From positions 29,736 through 93,735 of the forward strand of contig NZ_BMMK01000025.1 of the NCBI RefSeq assembly GCF_014645795.1: DNA of 64,000 bases, written 5' to 3'. The position numbers and the translations under genes were made by a program. Shown in pieces: positions 1 through 7,344 of the stretch. The notes below the pieces were generated by a model that worked only from the letters and a program-made list of their open reading frames with translations, did not search any database and was not told where the DNA came from. Within the stretch, counting starts at the first letter, position 1; each line of letters opens with the position of its first letter. The stretch comes from Longimycelium tulufanense. Lineage in GTDB: Bacteria > Actinomycetota > Actinomycetes > Mycobacteriales > Pseudonocardiaceae.

Positions 1-990
1 CGAGAACTGGGCACGGGCGATCCGGTGTCGATCGTCGCCGACGGGGACACGGTTTATGGCAATCACTCCCACCTCTACGTCGCTGACGATCATCTTCCCT
101 GGATGATGCCCCGACGTGCGGTGTCGATGCGTCAACGCGAGATGGCAACCGACATCCATCAGTTCGACATCTCCCAACCTGGGCCCCCGCGACACCTGGC
201 GTCAGGAACCGTACGTGGCCGACTGCTGAACCAGTACTCGCTGTCGGAACACGACGGACACCTGCGGGTCGCCACAACCCTTTCCGCCCCCGATGAACCT
301 GCGACTGGCAGCAGCAACTCGGTCACCGTCCTCGCCGGGCAGGAAGGGAAGCTGGTAGAGGTTGGCAGGCTCGACGGGCTTGGCATCGGGGAACGGATCC
401 ACGCGGTGCGTTTCCTCGGTCCGACGGGCTATGTCGTCACCTTCCGCCAGGTGGATCCGCTGTACACGCTCGACCTGTCCGACCCGCGACGTCCCCGCGC
501 CGTGGGCGAGCTGAAGATCACCGGCTATTCCGCGTACCTGCACCCGGTGGGGGAGGGGCGGGTGCTCGGCGTCGGGCAGGAGGCGACCCTGCAGGGCCGG
601 GCCTTGGGAACGCAGATCTCGCTGTTCGACACGAGCGATCCGGCGCGCCCCACACGCATCGCAACCCACCAGGTGCCGTCAACGCGGTCGGAAGTCGAGG
701 ATGATCCGCACGCGTTCCTCTACTGGCCGGCTACCGGCCACATCGTGGTTTCCGTGTACGGGAGACCACGAGGTGTCTCGCAGGGCATGGTGGCAACAGG
801 AGCGTTGGTGTTGCGGCTCGAGGACAACGCTCTTACCGAGATCGGGTTCCTGCATCATCCGGGGGAGCGCTACGGCGGACCGCGTCGCGCACTGATGATT
901 GGCAACACTCTGTGGACCGTCGCCAACAGCGGTGCGCTGGCCAGCGACCCGGACACGCTGGAACAGCGGGCCTGGATCCACTTCGGCTGA
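1..990 (+). CDS. Secreted C-terminal beta-propeller protein, 5'-truncated by the window edge
   Basis: The reading frame is open from the first base, so only the C-terminal 329 residues are seen. The text GYVVTFRQVDPLYTLDLSDP, followed by a YLHPVGEGRVLGVG segment and LFDTSDPARPTRI, is typical of the Pfam Beta_propel family: secreted or lipid-anchored actinobacterial proteins whose C-terminal half is a propeller distantly related to WD40. Each blade repeats a pattern of L(D/F)(L/D)SDP-x-RP. The protein should act outside the membrane; no enzymatic residues are recognisable and the substrate is unknown. It ends in HFG and stands alone; the next gene is 327 bases away. Confidence 0.75.
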   Translation, partial: RELGTGDPVSIVADGDTVYGNHSHLYVADDHLPWMMPRRAVSMRQREMATDIHQFDISQPGPPRHLASGTVRGRLLNQYSLSEHDGHLRVATTLSAPDEPATGSSNSVTVLAGQEGKLVEVGRLDGLGIGERIHAVRFLGPTGYVVTFRQVDPLYTLDLSDPRRPRAVGELKITGYSAYLHPVGEGRVLGVGQEATLQGRALGTQISLFDTSDPARPTRIATHQVPSTRSEVEDDPHAFLYWPATGHIVVSVYGRPRGVSQGMVATGALVLRLEDNALTEIGFLHHPGERYGGPRRALMIGNTLWTVANSGALASDPDTLEQRAWIHFG

Positions 991-1317
991 CATTGCGCGG
1001 CTCGGATACGGAAGGTCGGATACAGAAGGAGGTGGGACACCGGAGCGCCGGCTCGATCGGGTAATGGACCTTGCTGACGGCTCGAGGGGTGGGCTCCGGC
1101 AGGCGGCCGGCGCCGACCGAGACCCGGTTGGGGAGCAGCCACCTGGTATCGCGACGGTCGGTGCCCATATGGTTACTTTCCGACGCTGGTGGTGTCGGTT
1201 CGGGCCGCACCGGGCAGGACAACCGTGCGGTGGGCTGCGGCCGGCGTTGCCGGTGGGGGGCGGGTGCTAGAAAAGAGGGGCGTCACGGACGCTCCCAGAA
1301 CCGGATGGTGGTGACGG
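991..1317. other. Intergenic region without a supported gene
   Basis: This gap holds the short tandem repeat near its left end and ends in a GC-rich stretch before the methyltransferase start. The open frames in it are high-GC frame shadows with no family resemblance. No convincing terminator for the beta-propeller gene is visible. Confidence 0.5.
1002..1029. repeat. Two tandem copies of a 14-base unit
   Basis: TCGGATACGGAAGG is followed directly by TCGGATACAGAAGG, 13 of 14 bases identical, just downstream of the beta-propeller stop codon. Its role is unknown; a two-copy binding site or slippage product are both possible. Confidence 0.5.
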
Positions 1318-2127
1318 ATGGAGGGCGTCGGCGTCACATCGTTGCTGGTCGCGTTGGCGCGCGCGGCGGAGAGCCGCCGCCCGGACCGGCTCTTCGTCGA
1401 CCCCTACGCCGCCGAGTTCGCCGCGGCGGTGCCGGAGGTGCGCGAGCCCCCGATGGAGGAGGGGGCGCGGCGCAGCGCCCTGGCCGACTACCTCGCGGTC
1501 CGCACCCGGTTCTTCGACGACTCGCTGGTGGAGGCCGCGTGCGCCGGGTGCGGCCAGATCGTGCAGCTGGGCGCCGGCCTGGACACCCGGGGCTTCCGCC
1601 TCAACTGGCCGGCCGGGACCCGCCTGTTCGAGATCGACCAGCCCGAGGTGCTGACCTTCAAGGACTCGGTGCTTCGGCGCTGCGCGGCCCAGCCCCGCTG
1701 CGAGCGCCGTACGGTGCCGGCCGACCTCGACAGCGACTGGATCACTCCCTTGCGCGATGCCGGTTTCGACCCCGACCAACCCACGGGGTGGGCTGCCGAG
1801 GGAATCCTCTACTACCTCTCGCCCGAGACGAACGACCGGGTGATGCGAACAGTCGCCGACGCCGCGGCCATGGGGAGCCGGCTCGTGGTCGAGCACGTGA
1901 CCCGCCACGTCACCCGGTCGGAGACCATGTCCCGGGTGCGGGCCGACTTGGCGAGCCGGGCGGCTGAGTGGCGGTCCTTCGTGGACGAGCCGATGACCTG
2001 GCTGCGCTGGTACGGCTGGCACGTCCGGCTGTTCACGCCCAACGAGCTGCTGGCCGCGAGCGGCCGCCGGCTGCTCGCGGAGAACGGTGGACCGCCGAAC
2101 GGGTGGCTCGCGGTGTGCGAGCGGTAG
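1318..2127 (+). CDS. SAM-dependent methyltransferase, TIGR00027 / LCM family
   Basis: A 269-residue class I methyltransferase of the leucine-carboxyl-methyltransferase-like family that is expanded in mycobacteria and relatives. It opens with MEGVGVTSLLVALARAAESRRPDRLFVDPYA split over the first 30 residues, which is the family's typical N-terminus, so the ATG start is well supported. QLGAGLDTRGFRL (about 80-92) is the SAM-binding GxGxDTR motif, FEIDQPEV (about 103-110) is the acidic binding strand, and AEGILYYLSPE (about 160-170) is the conserved post-I motif. Substrates of this family are mostly unknown, some being polyketide or lipid tailoring enzymes. It faces the VOC gene tail to tail. Confidence 0.88.
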   Translation: MEGVGVTSLLVALARAAESRRPDRLFVDPYAAEFAAAVPEVREPPMEEGARRSALADYLAVRTRFFDDSLVEAACAGCGQIVQLGAGLDTRGFRLNWPAGTRLFEIDQPEVLTFKDSVLRRCAAQPRCERRTVPADLDSDWITPLRDAGFDPDQPTGWAAEGILYYLSPETNDRVMRTVADAAAMGSRLVVEHVTRHVTRSETMSRVRADLASRAAEWRSFVDEPMTWLRWYGWHVRLFTPNELLAASGRRLLAENGGPPNGWLAVCER

Positions 2128-2181
2128 GCGGGTCGGTCGTCTGTGCGCTGCCGGCGCGGGCGTCCGTCCGGGACAGTGTCC

Positions 2182-2571
2182 TCAGTCCTCCGCGCCATGT
2201 CGCAGGTCGGTACGCAGCGGATGCCCCGCGGGCACCTCGACGAGCGCGATGCGCACCCCGTCCGGGTCGCTGATCCACATCTCGTGCAGGCCCCAGGGCT
2301 CCCGGCGCGGCTCGCGTAGCACGGTGACCCCGCGCTGCCGGAGTTCCTCGTGGGTGCGGCCCAGGTCGCGCACCTGGAGCCAGAGGGCCACGTCCGGGCT
2401 GACCTCGCCGGAGCCCCGGCCGGACACCTCCAGCAGGCCCTGCCCGAGGAAGAACACCACCCCGCCCGGGAACTCGCGGTACACGGCGAGGCCGAGCGTG
2501 TCCCGGTAGAAGGCACGCGAGCGGTCCGGGTCCCGGGGACGGAGGATCACGCGGCTGCTCAGGAACTCCAT
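2182..2571 (-). CDS. VOC (glyoxalase/bleomycin-resistance/dioxygenase) superfamily protein
   Basis: A 129-residue single VOC domain. The N-terminal RDPDRSRAFYRDTLGLAVYRE and the C-terminal EMWISDPDGVRIALVEVP are the two hallmark beta-alpha-beta-beta-beta halves, with a possible metal ligand Glu near the end. Proteins of this size form dimers that bind a divalent metal and act as lyases, isomerases, dioxygenases or drug-sequestering proteins; the specific substrate cannot be told. The ATG is preceded by GGAGAAGGG, a strong ribosome binding site. It is transcribed toward the methyltransferase and away from the padR promoter. Confidence 0.85.
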   Translation of the reverse strand: MEFLSSRVILRPRDPDRSRAFYRDTLGLAVYREFPGGVVFFLGQGLLEVSGRGSGEVSPDVALWLQVRDLGRTHEELRQRGVTVLREPRREPWGLHEMWISDPDGVRIALVEVPAGHPLRTDLRHGAED

Positions 2572-2654
2572 CCCTTCTCCGTACCACCGGCGACCGTGGC
2601 GAGCACGTCGGTGATCCCGACGCGTCCGGCATCACACTCGACGTCATATACAGT

Positions 2655-2672
2655 GGCACGATATATTGTGCC
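2655..2672. promoter_or_regulatory. PadR operator palindrome overlapping the padR -10 element
   Basis: GGCACGATATATTGTGCC is an 18-base palindrome with one mismatched pair. It contains TATATT (2662-2667), a good -10 hexamer that sits 7 bases before the GTG start, with TCGACG 18 bases upstream as a weak -35. A repressor bound here would block the padR-membrane protein operon, which is the usual PadR autoregulation. The AT-rich core stands out in a GC-rich genome. Confidence 0.65.
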
Positions 2673-2674
2673 GC

Positions 2675-3016
2675 GTGAGCCACCTTTCCGAACAGGCGTT
2701 CCTGGTGCTGACGGCACTGGCCGACGAGCCACGTCACGGCTACGGCGTGCTGCAGGAGGTGGATCGACTCTCCGATGGCCGGGTCCGGCTGGCCGCCGGC
2801 ACCCTGTACGGCGTGCTCGACCGGCTCACCCGTCAGGGCCTGGTCGTGGTGGACCGGGAGGAGGTCCGCAACAGCCGCCTGCGCCGGTACTACCGGCTCA
2901 GTGACGACGGCGCCCGGACGCTGGCGGCCGAGGCCGCCCGCATGGAGTCCAGCGCCCGCACGGCGCTAACCCGCCTGGGGAAGCCCGCGCCGAGCACGGG
3001 GGGAGGGAACGCATGA
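2675..3016 (+). CDS. PadR family transcriptional regulator
   Basis: A 113-residue winged-helix repressor. SHLSEQAFLVLTALADEP, HGYGVLQEV and AAGTLYGVLDRLTRQGLV are the PadR winged-helix signature, and the C-terminal helix (RRYYRLSDDGARTLAAEA) is the dimerisation arm of the short subfamily. I chose GTG at 2675 over a TTG nine bases upstream because it lies 7 bases after the -10 element, suggesting a leaderless transcript, and because family members begin at this SxLSEQAF position. Its stop overlaps the following ATG by four bases, so it is co-translated with the membrane protein it probably controls. Confidence 0.88.
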   Translation: MSHLSEQAFLVLTALADEPRHGYGVLQEVDRLSDGRVRLAAGTLYGVLDRLTRQGLVVVDREEVRNSRLRRYYRLSDDGARTLAAEAARMESSARTALTRLGKPAPSTGGGNA

Positions 3017-3963
3017 AGATCGAGGAGTCGATCGAGGACGTCTGCCGTCGGCTCGTGCGCCTGCTCCCCGCCGACTACCGGGAGCAGCACGGCGAGGACC
3101 TGGTGACGACCCTGGTCGACACCGCGGACGAGCGCGGCGTGCTCCCGCTGAGGGAGCGGCTGGGCGTGCTCGCCCTGGCGGTCCGGCTGCGCGTCGTAAC
3201 CCCCCTGTCGGCGCGGACGATGGCCGCGCTGGTGACCCTGCTGCTTCTCTTCCAGGCGCAGCAGGCCCCGGTGGCGTTGGTGAGCACGGTGTGGGGATCG
3301 GTGGTCCAGAGCCGGATGGACTACGACGTGTCCCTGTGGTGGACCGTCGGTGCGGCCGTGTCGTCGGTGCTCTGGGTAATTGCGTTCGTGGCCTGGTTGT
3401 ACGGGAAGGTCCGGTCCGCGCTGTGGAGCGCGGCCCTCGCGGTTCTTCCACTTGGCATCGGCATGGTGGATTCGGTACTCAATCGGATCGAGGGCCGATC
3501 GATCTGGTGGGTGCTCGGTGCGTTCGTGTCAGTGTTCGGCAGCCCGTTCGTGGTCTGGAGCCTGCTCGCGCTTCTCGCCCTGTCCCTCGGGGTGACGGGC
3601 GGGCTCCGGGCACCGGGCCGGGTTCGCTGGTGGTTGGTGGCCCTGCCGATCTGCGCCGTGGTGTTTCAGATCCCCGATCTGACGCGGCTGATCTGGCTGG
3701 GGCCGCTTCCCACGTGGGAGATTTGGCTCTTCGCGATCCTGGTGTGGATCGGGGGGTTCATCCTGGCGCTCCGGTCGCCGGTCGTGGTGCTGGCCAGCGG
3801 CTGGGCTGCGGCCCTCACCGCGGTGATCTACGCCTTGGACCCACCGACCTACACCGAGGAAGGCCGCATGGTGGCGCTGGCGGCACTGGCCACCGCCGTC
3901 GTGCTCGCGGCCTGTGCCTATCTCGGGCAGCGGCGAACACCATCGGCGCGTGAGCCGGTGTGA
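3013..3963 (+). CDS. PadR-linked multi-pass membrane protein
   Basis: A 316-residue protein with a cytoplasmic N-terminal helical region (about 1-70, with the ADYREQHGEDLVTTLVD segment often found in PadR-linked permease-prefix proteins) followed by about eight hydrophobic segments, for example TMAALVTLLLLF, SSVLWVIAFVAWLYG and FAILVWIGGFILAL. No transporter motif is recognised. The four-base ATGA overlap with padR shows operon coupling, and proteins in this position are usually induced by membrane-active compounds, which is an inference here. It ends before a decayed gene remnant. Confidence 0.75.
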   Translation: MKIEESIEDVCRRLVRLLPADYREQHGEDLVTTLVDTADERGVLPLRERLGVLALAVRLRVVTPLSARTMAALVTLLLLFQAQQAPVALVSTVWGSVVQSRMDYDVSLWWTVGAAVSSVLWVIAFVAWLYGKVRSALWSAALAVLPLGIGMVDSVLNRIEGRSIWWVLGAFVSVFGSPFVVWSLLALLALSLGVTGGLRAPGRVRWWLVALPICAVVFQIPDLTRLIWLGPLPTWEIWLFAILVWIGGFILALRSPVVVLASGWAAALTAVIYALDPPTYTEEGRMVALAALATAVVLAACAYLGQRRTPSAREPV

Positions 3964-4059
3964 CGAGCAAATGTTCCGTTGCCGGCGGGAAACCGAACAG
4001 GCACCCCGCGCGGCAGCGCGTAGCTGACCAGCCGGAACCGCGTTCCCGCCACGGCGCCG

Positions 4060-4263
4060 TTGCGCTTACAACCCGACGACGCACGTGCGGCGCCCGACGC
4101 CGACTCCGGGGTGCGCACCGGCGCCGACGTCGTCAAGGCGCTGGCGCTCGGTGCGCGGGCGGTGCTTCGCGGCTTGCTCGCCGACTTCGAGCTCACCTTG
4201 GGGCTGGGGCCGGCTACCGGCACCCCGGCGAGCTCCCACCTCGACGCGTTGTGGCGGCGTTGA
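4060..4263 (+). pseudogene. Remnant of an FMN-dependent alpha-hydroxy-acid oxidase (lactate 2-monooxygenase type)
   Basis: From 4102 the frame reads DSGVRTGADVVKALALGARAV and then jumps to LRGLLADFELTLGL and DALWRR. In intact lactate monooxygenase / alpha-hydroxy-acid dehydrogenases these two blocks are the C-terminal FMN-phosphate loop and the final helix, separated by about 20 residues that begin with the GRP motif; those are missing here. Everything N-terminal, including the active-site histidine, is also gone. The fragment therefore is a decayed 3' end with an in-frame internal deletion, not a functional gene. It sits in a gap between the PadR operon and an SDR gene. Confidence 0.7.
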
Positions 4264-4286
4264 GGCGTGATCGTGCCGGGTCCGGC

Positions 4287-4886
4287 TCAGCCCACCCGGT
4301 AGACCTGCCCCGTCTGTGCCCCGTCGATCGACTTGACGTAGCCCAGCGCCGCCCGCTCGGCACTCACCGCCTCGAATCCGGGGAAGAACTCGCCGTAGCT
4401 GCTCAGGGACTCCGTGAGCACCGTCGGGCTCACCGCGTTGATGCGCTGCGCCTTGGGCAGCTCGATCGCGGCCGAGCGAACGAACGACTCCAGCGCACCG
4501 TTGACCGTCGACGCGACCGCGCCGGTACGGATGGGGTCCTGCGCGAGCACCCCGGTGACGAGGGTGAAGGACCCGCCCGGCGCCACCGCGGAGATGCCGC
4601 GACGCACCAGCTCGACCTGGCCGAGGAGCTTGTCCGCCACGCCCGCGCGGAAGTCGTCCAGCGTCAGGTCGGTGAACGGGCGGAACGGGACCGCACCCGC
4701 GGTGCACGCCACCGCGTCGACGGGGCCTACCGCCCGGTAGAGAACCTCGACCGAGGACGGATCGGTCAAGTCCACTGTGTACTCGCCGCTAGAACGCGAC
4801 GCGGTGACCACCTCGTGCTGCTTTTCCAACACGGTACGGACAGCCTGGCCGAGCGTGCCCGACGCGCCCACGAGCAGGATCTTCAT
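4287..4886 (-). CDS. Short-chain dehydrogenase/reductase family protein (atypical, no YxxxK)
   Basis: A 199-residue Rossmann-fold protein. KILLVGASGTLGQAV at the N-terminus is the NAD(P)-binding GxxGxxG motif, and AGAVPF replaces the usual NNAG. The canonical Tyr-x3-Lys is absent: the corresponding stretch reads VASTVNGALESFVRSAAIEL, as in a known subgroup of short SDRs (about 200 residues) annotated simply as short chain dehydrogenase. The ATG follows GGGAGG with 8 bases spacing. Substrate unknown; loss of the catalytic pair means it may use a different mechanism or act as a cofactor-binding regulator. Confidence 0.8.
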   Translation of the reverse strand: MKILLVGASGTLGQAVRTVLEKQHEVVTASRSSGEYTVDLTDPSSVEVLYRAVGPVDAVACTAGAVPFRPFTDLTLDDFRAGVADKLLGQVELVRRGISAVAPGGSFTLVTGVLAQDPIRTGAVASTVNGALESFVRSAAIELPKAQRINAVSPTVLTESLSSYGEFFPGFEAVSAERAALGYVKSIDGAQTGQVYRVG

Positions 4887-5206
4887 CCCCGAACCTCCCG
4901 ATCACACCGACCACCGCGGACCCACGATCGCGGGGTGGTGGAGTTCGCCATTCACGGCGAGGCTAACCGCGGGTGAATCGGGTTCGGCGATGAGATCTCT
5001 CACGCGTGATCGCGGTCCACTCGCCTTGCGTTACCGGGATTTCGGCCCGCAGGTCGTCCTGTTGCTGGCGCTATGTCCGAATGGCGGGCGCTGGGTGCGG
5101 CGTGCTGTGCTGTGAGCCGAGCCATCCGGGGAATGCCGGGCCCGGACGAGGAGTTGTTGTTGGTGTCGAATCCTTTGTGGATCTCTCGGTGGAGGACATC
5201 TTCCTG
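4887..5206. other. Divergent intergenic region between the SDR and aldo/keto reductase genes
   Basis: Both flanking genes are transcribed outward from here, so promoters for each should lie in this stretch. The aldo/keto reductase frame stays open upstream of its start, but that extension has no family similarity. I see no strong palindrome or regulator gene. Confidence 0.45.
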
Positions 5207-6037
5207 ATGACGACGGTTCCGAACGTCGAACTGAACAATGGTGTGCGCATGCCCCAGCTGGGGTTCGGCGTCTGGCAGGTGCCCGATGACGGGGCCACGC
5301 CGGCCGTGCGCACCGCGCTGGAGTTGGGATACCGCAGCATTGACACGGCGGCGGTGTACCAGAACGAGGAGGGCGTGGGGCGAGCCATCGCCGAGTCCGG
5401 GGTTGCCCGGGAGGAGCTGTTCGTCACCACCAAGCTGTGGAACAGCGAGCAGGGCTACGACTCCACCCTGCGGGCCTTCGACGCCAGCCTGGGTCGGCTG
5501 AAGCTCGACTACGTGGATCTCTACCTGATCCACTGGCCGGCCCCCGCGCAGGATCGTTACGTGGAGACCTGGAAGGCGTTCGAGAAGCTCTACGCCGACG
5601 GGCGGGTTCGCGCGATCGGGGTGTCCAACTTTCACCCCGAACACCTGCGCCGGCTGCTGGCCGAGACCGAGGTGGTGCCGGCGCTCAACCAGATCGAGCT
5701 GCACCCGCGGCTGCCGCAGGCGGAGCTGCGGGCGTTCCACGCCGAGCACGGCATCGCCACCGAGGCGTGGAGCCCGCTGGCCCAGGGTGGCGAGCTGCTC
5801 GCTGACGCGACAATCGCCACGATCGCGGAGAAGCACGGGCGTAGCCCGGCACAGGTGATCCTGCGTTGGCACCTCCAGCTGGGCAACATCGTGATCCCCA
5901 AGTCGGTGACGCCGGCCCGGATCGCGCAGAACTTCGCCGTGTTCGACTTCGAGCTGGACGGCGACGACCTGGCCGCCGTCGCGGGTCTGGAGAACGGGGA
6001 GCGCACCGGCCCGAACCCGGACACCTTCAACGGCTGA
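5207..6037 (+). CDS. Aldo/keto reductase (2,5-diketo-D-gluconate reductase type)
   Basis: A 276-residue NADPH-dependent carbonyl reductase. All four catalytic residues are visible: Asp46 and Tyr51 in RSIDTAAVYQNEEG, Lys76 in VTTKLWN and His109 in LYLIHWP. IGVSNFHPEHL and the late IPKSVTPARIAQNF with a phosphate-binding KS and R match the AKR5-like bacterial family. The frame is open for 200 bases upstream, but ATG at 5207 has GGAGG in front and gives the usual MTTVPNVELNNGVRMPQLGFG start. It reduces aldehydes or ketoacids; the physiological substrate is not inferable. Confidence 0.92.
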   Translation: MTTVPNVELNNGVRMPQLGFGVWQVPDDGATPAVRTALELGYRSIDTAAVYQNEEGVGRAIAESGVAREELFVTTKLWNSEQGYDSTLRAFDASLGRLKLDYVDLYLIHWPAPAQDRYVETWKAFEKLYADGRVRAIGVSNFHPEHLRRLLAETEVVPALNQIELHPRLPQAELRAFHAEHGIATEAWSPLAQGGELLADATIATIAEKHGRSPAQVILRWHLQLGNIVIPKSVTPARIAQNFAVFDFELDGDDLAAVAGLENGERTGPNPDTFNG

Positions 6038-6150
6038 CAGCTCACTGCGCTGCGATTTTCACGCTGGCCGGCGGGTGGCACCCCCACCCGCCGGCCAGCA
6101 ACCCTTCTCCTGGGCAGAGTAGTTTTTGCGATGCTCCTTTGCTTCTGGAA

Positions 6151-6303
6151 ATGGATCTTCGGCCCAGCGTCTTGGGTAGGGAGGGACAACCCCGAAACCC
6201 GGATTTCGACGTGACCGGGCGGAACGGGTTGGTGGTCTTCGTGGCCATATTCGTGTTTTTGATCGCGTGGGTCCTCGCCAAACGGCTGCTTCATCGCCGC
6301 TGA
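6151..6303 (+). CDS. Possible small single-pass membrane protein (50 aa)
   Basis: Too short for a standard ORF call. The frame encodes a charged N-terminus then GLVVFVAIFVFLIAWVLAKRLLHRR, a clean transmembrane helix with a positively charged end. An ATG at 6151 is preceded by a weak GGAA; a GTG at 6211 would give a 30-residue protein. The 3' end overlaps the tail of the agmatine-deiminase-like gene on the other strand by 13 bases. The hydrophobic segment could be chance, so confidence is low. Confidence 0.35.
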   Translation: MDLRPSVLGREGQPRNPDFDVTGRNGLVVFVAIFVFLIAWVLAKRLLHRR

Positions 6304-7340
6304 AACTCCGTGGGCTGCAGCAGGCTCGACCACTGTGTGGTGCTCAGCCCTGCCGGCACCGGCTGTGTCATGCAGTGGACACCACCCCCGCCCCACGCGA
6401 TGGCTCGCGCGGGAACGCCGATGACCTCCCGGTCGGGAAACAGCTCCCCGAGCAGCGCGAGTGCGGGGGCGTCCTCGCCAGTGCCAGCGGTCGGCACGAT
6501 CACCGCTCCCATGGGGAGATAGAAGTTGACGTAGCTCACCGTGACGGGATCGGCGCCCAGGAAGATCTCCGAACAGTAGGGGATCTCCACGACCTCCAGC
6601 CGGCGGCCCATGGCATCGGTGCTCGTGCGCAGTACCTCGAGATTGTGGGCCAGTCGCTGCTCGTCCGGAGTACCGCTGCCCCAGGCGGTCTGCGCGAGCA
6701 CCCGAGCCGGCGCCAGGAACGCGGCGACACCATCAACGTGACCATCGGTTTCGTCATCGGAAAGCCCGTAAGGCAACCAGATCACCGTGCTCGCACCGTA
6801 CTCGCCCGCCACCAGGCTTGCCAGCTCGTCCTTGCGCATCCCGGGATTCCGATTCGGATTCAGCAGGCACTCCTCGCTGAGGATCAGCGTGCCCTGCCCA
6901 TCGGTGATGACGGCACCACCCTCCACGACCGGGCCCAGTATCTTCGCCTGGATGCCAAGGTGCGCGCAGAGCTCACCGGCCAACGCGGCGTCCCTCCGCC
7001 ACATCGGGGCTTTCCGCCCCCAACCGTTGAATCCCGGTTCGAGCCCGAGGACCGCACCGCACTCGTCGACCGCGAACACCGGGCAGGTGTCCCTGGCCCA
7101 CATATCGTCGGACTCGACCTCGACGATGCGCACGGCCGGACCGCAGCTCCGCCGGGCCCGCGTCGACGTTCCCGGGTGGGCCAGCACGAGTACGGGTTCG
7201 AACCGCGCGATCGTTCGCGCGATAGAGGCAAACTCCCACTGCACGTCGCGCAGCCGCCGACCCCACACTCGGCGGGCCCAGGGCCACACCATCACGCATC
7301 CACCGTGCGGTTCCCACTCGGCGGGCACCCTGGCAGGCAT
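6291..7340 (-). CDS. Agmatine deiminase / peptidylarginine deiminase family (PAD_porph) enzyme
   Basis: A 349-residue guanidino-modifying enzyme. MPARVPAEWEPHGGCVMVWP is the family's start; SDDMWARDTCPVFAVD and GFNGWGRK carry the substrate-binding acidic residues, DETDGHVDGVAAFL has the catalytic histidine, and WGGGGVHCMTQPVP gives the nucleophile Cys323. Agmatine deiminase turns agmatine into N-carbamoylputrescine and ammonia. An upstream start would overlap the ABC exporter by 50 bases, so the ATG at 7340, preceded by GAGGTG, is preferred; the exporter stop is then 4 bases upstream, indicating one transcript. The real substrate may be a pathway intermediate made by the neighbouring decarboxylase and DDAH-like enzyme. 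Confidence 0.85.
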   Translation of the reverse strand: MPARVPAEWEPHGGCVMVWPWARRVWGRRLRDVQWEFASIARTIARFEPVLVLAHPGTSTRARRSCGPAVRIVEVESDDMWARDTCPVFAVDECGAVLGLEPGFNGWGRKAPMWRRDAALAGELCAHLGIQAKILGPVVEGGAVITDGQGTLILSEECLLNPNRNPGMRKDELASLVAGEYGASTVIWLPYGLSDDETDGHVDGVAAFLAPARVLAQTAWGSGTPDEQRLAHNLEVLRTSTDAMGRRLEVVEIPYCSEIFLGADPVTVSYVNFYLPMGAVIVPTAGTGEDAPALALLGELFPDREVIGVPARAIAWGGGGVHCMTQPVPAGLSTTQWSSLLQPTEFQRR

Positions 7341-7344
7341 GAGG

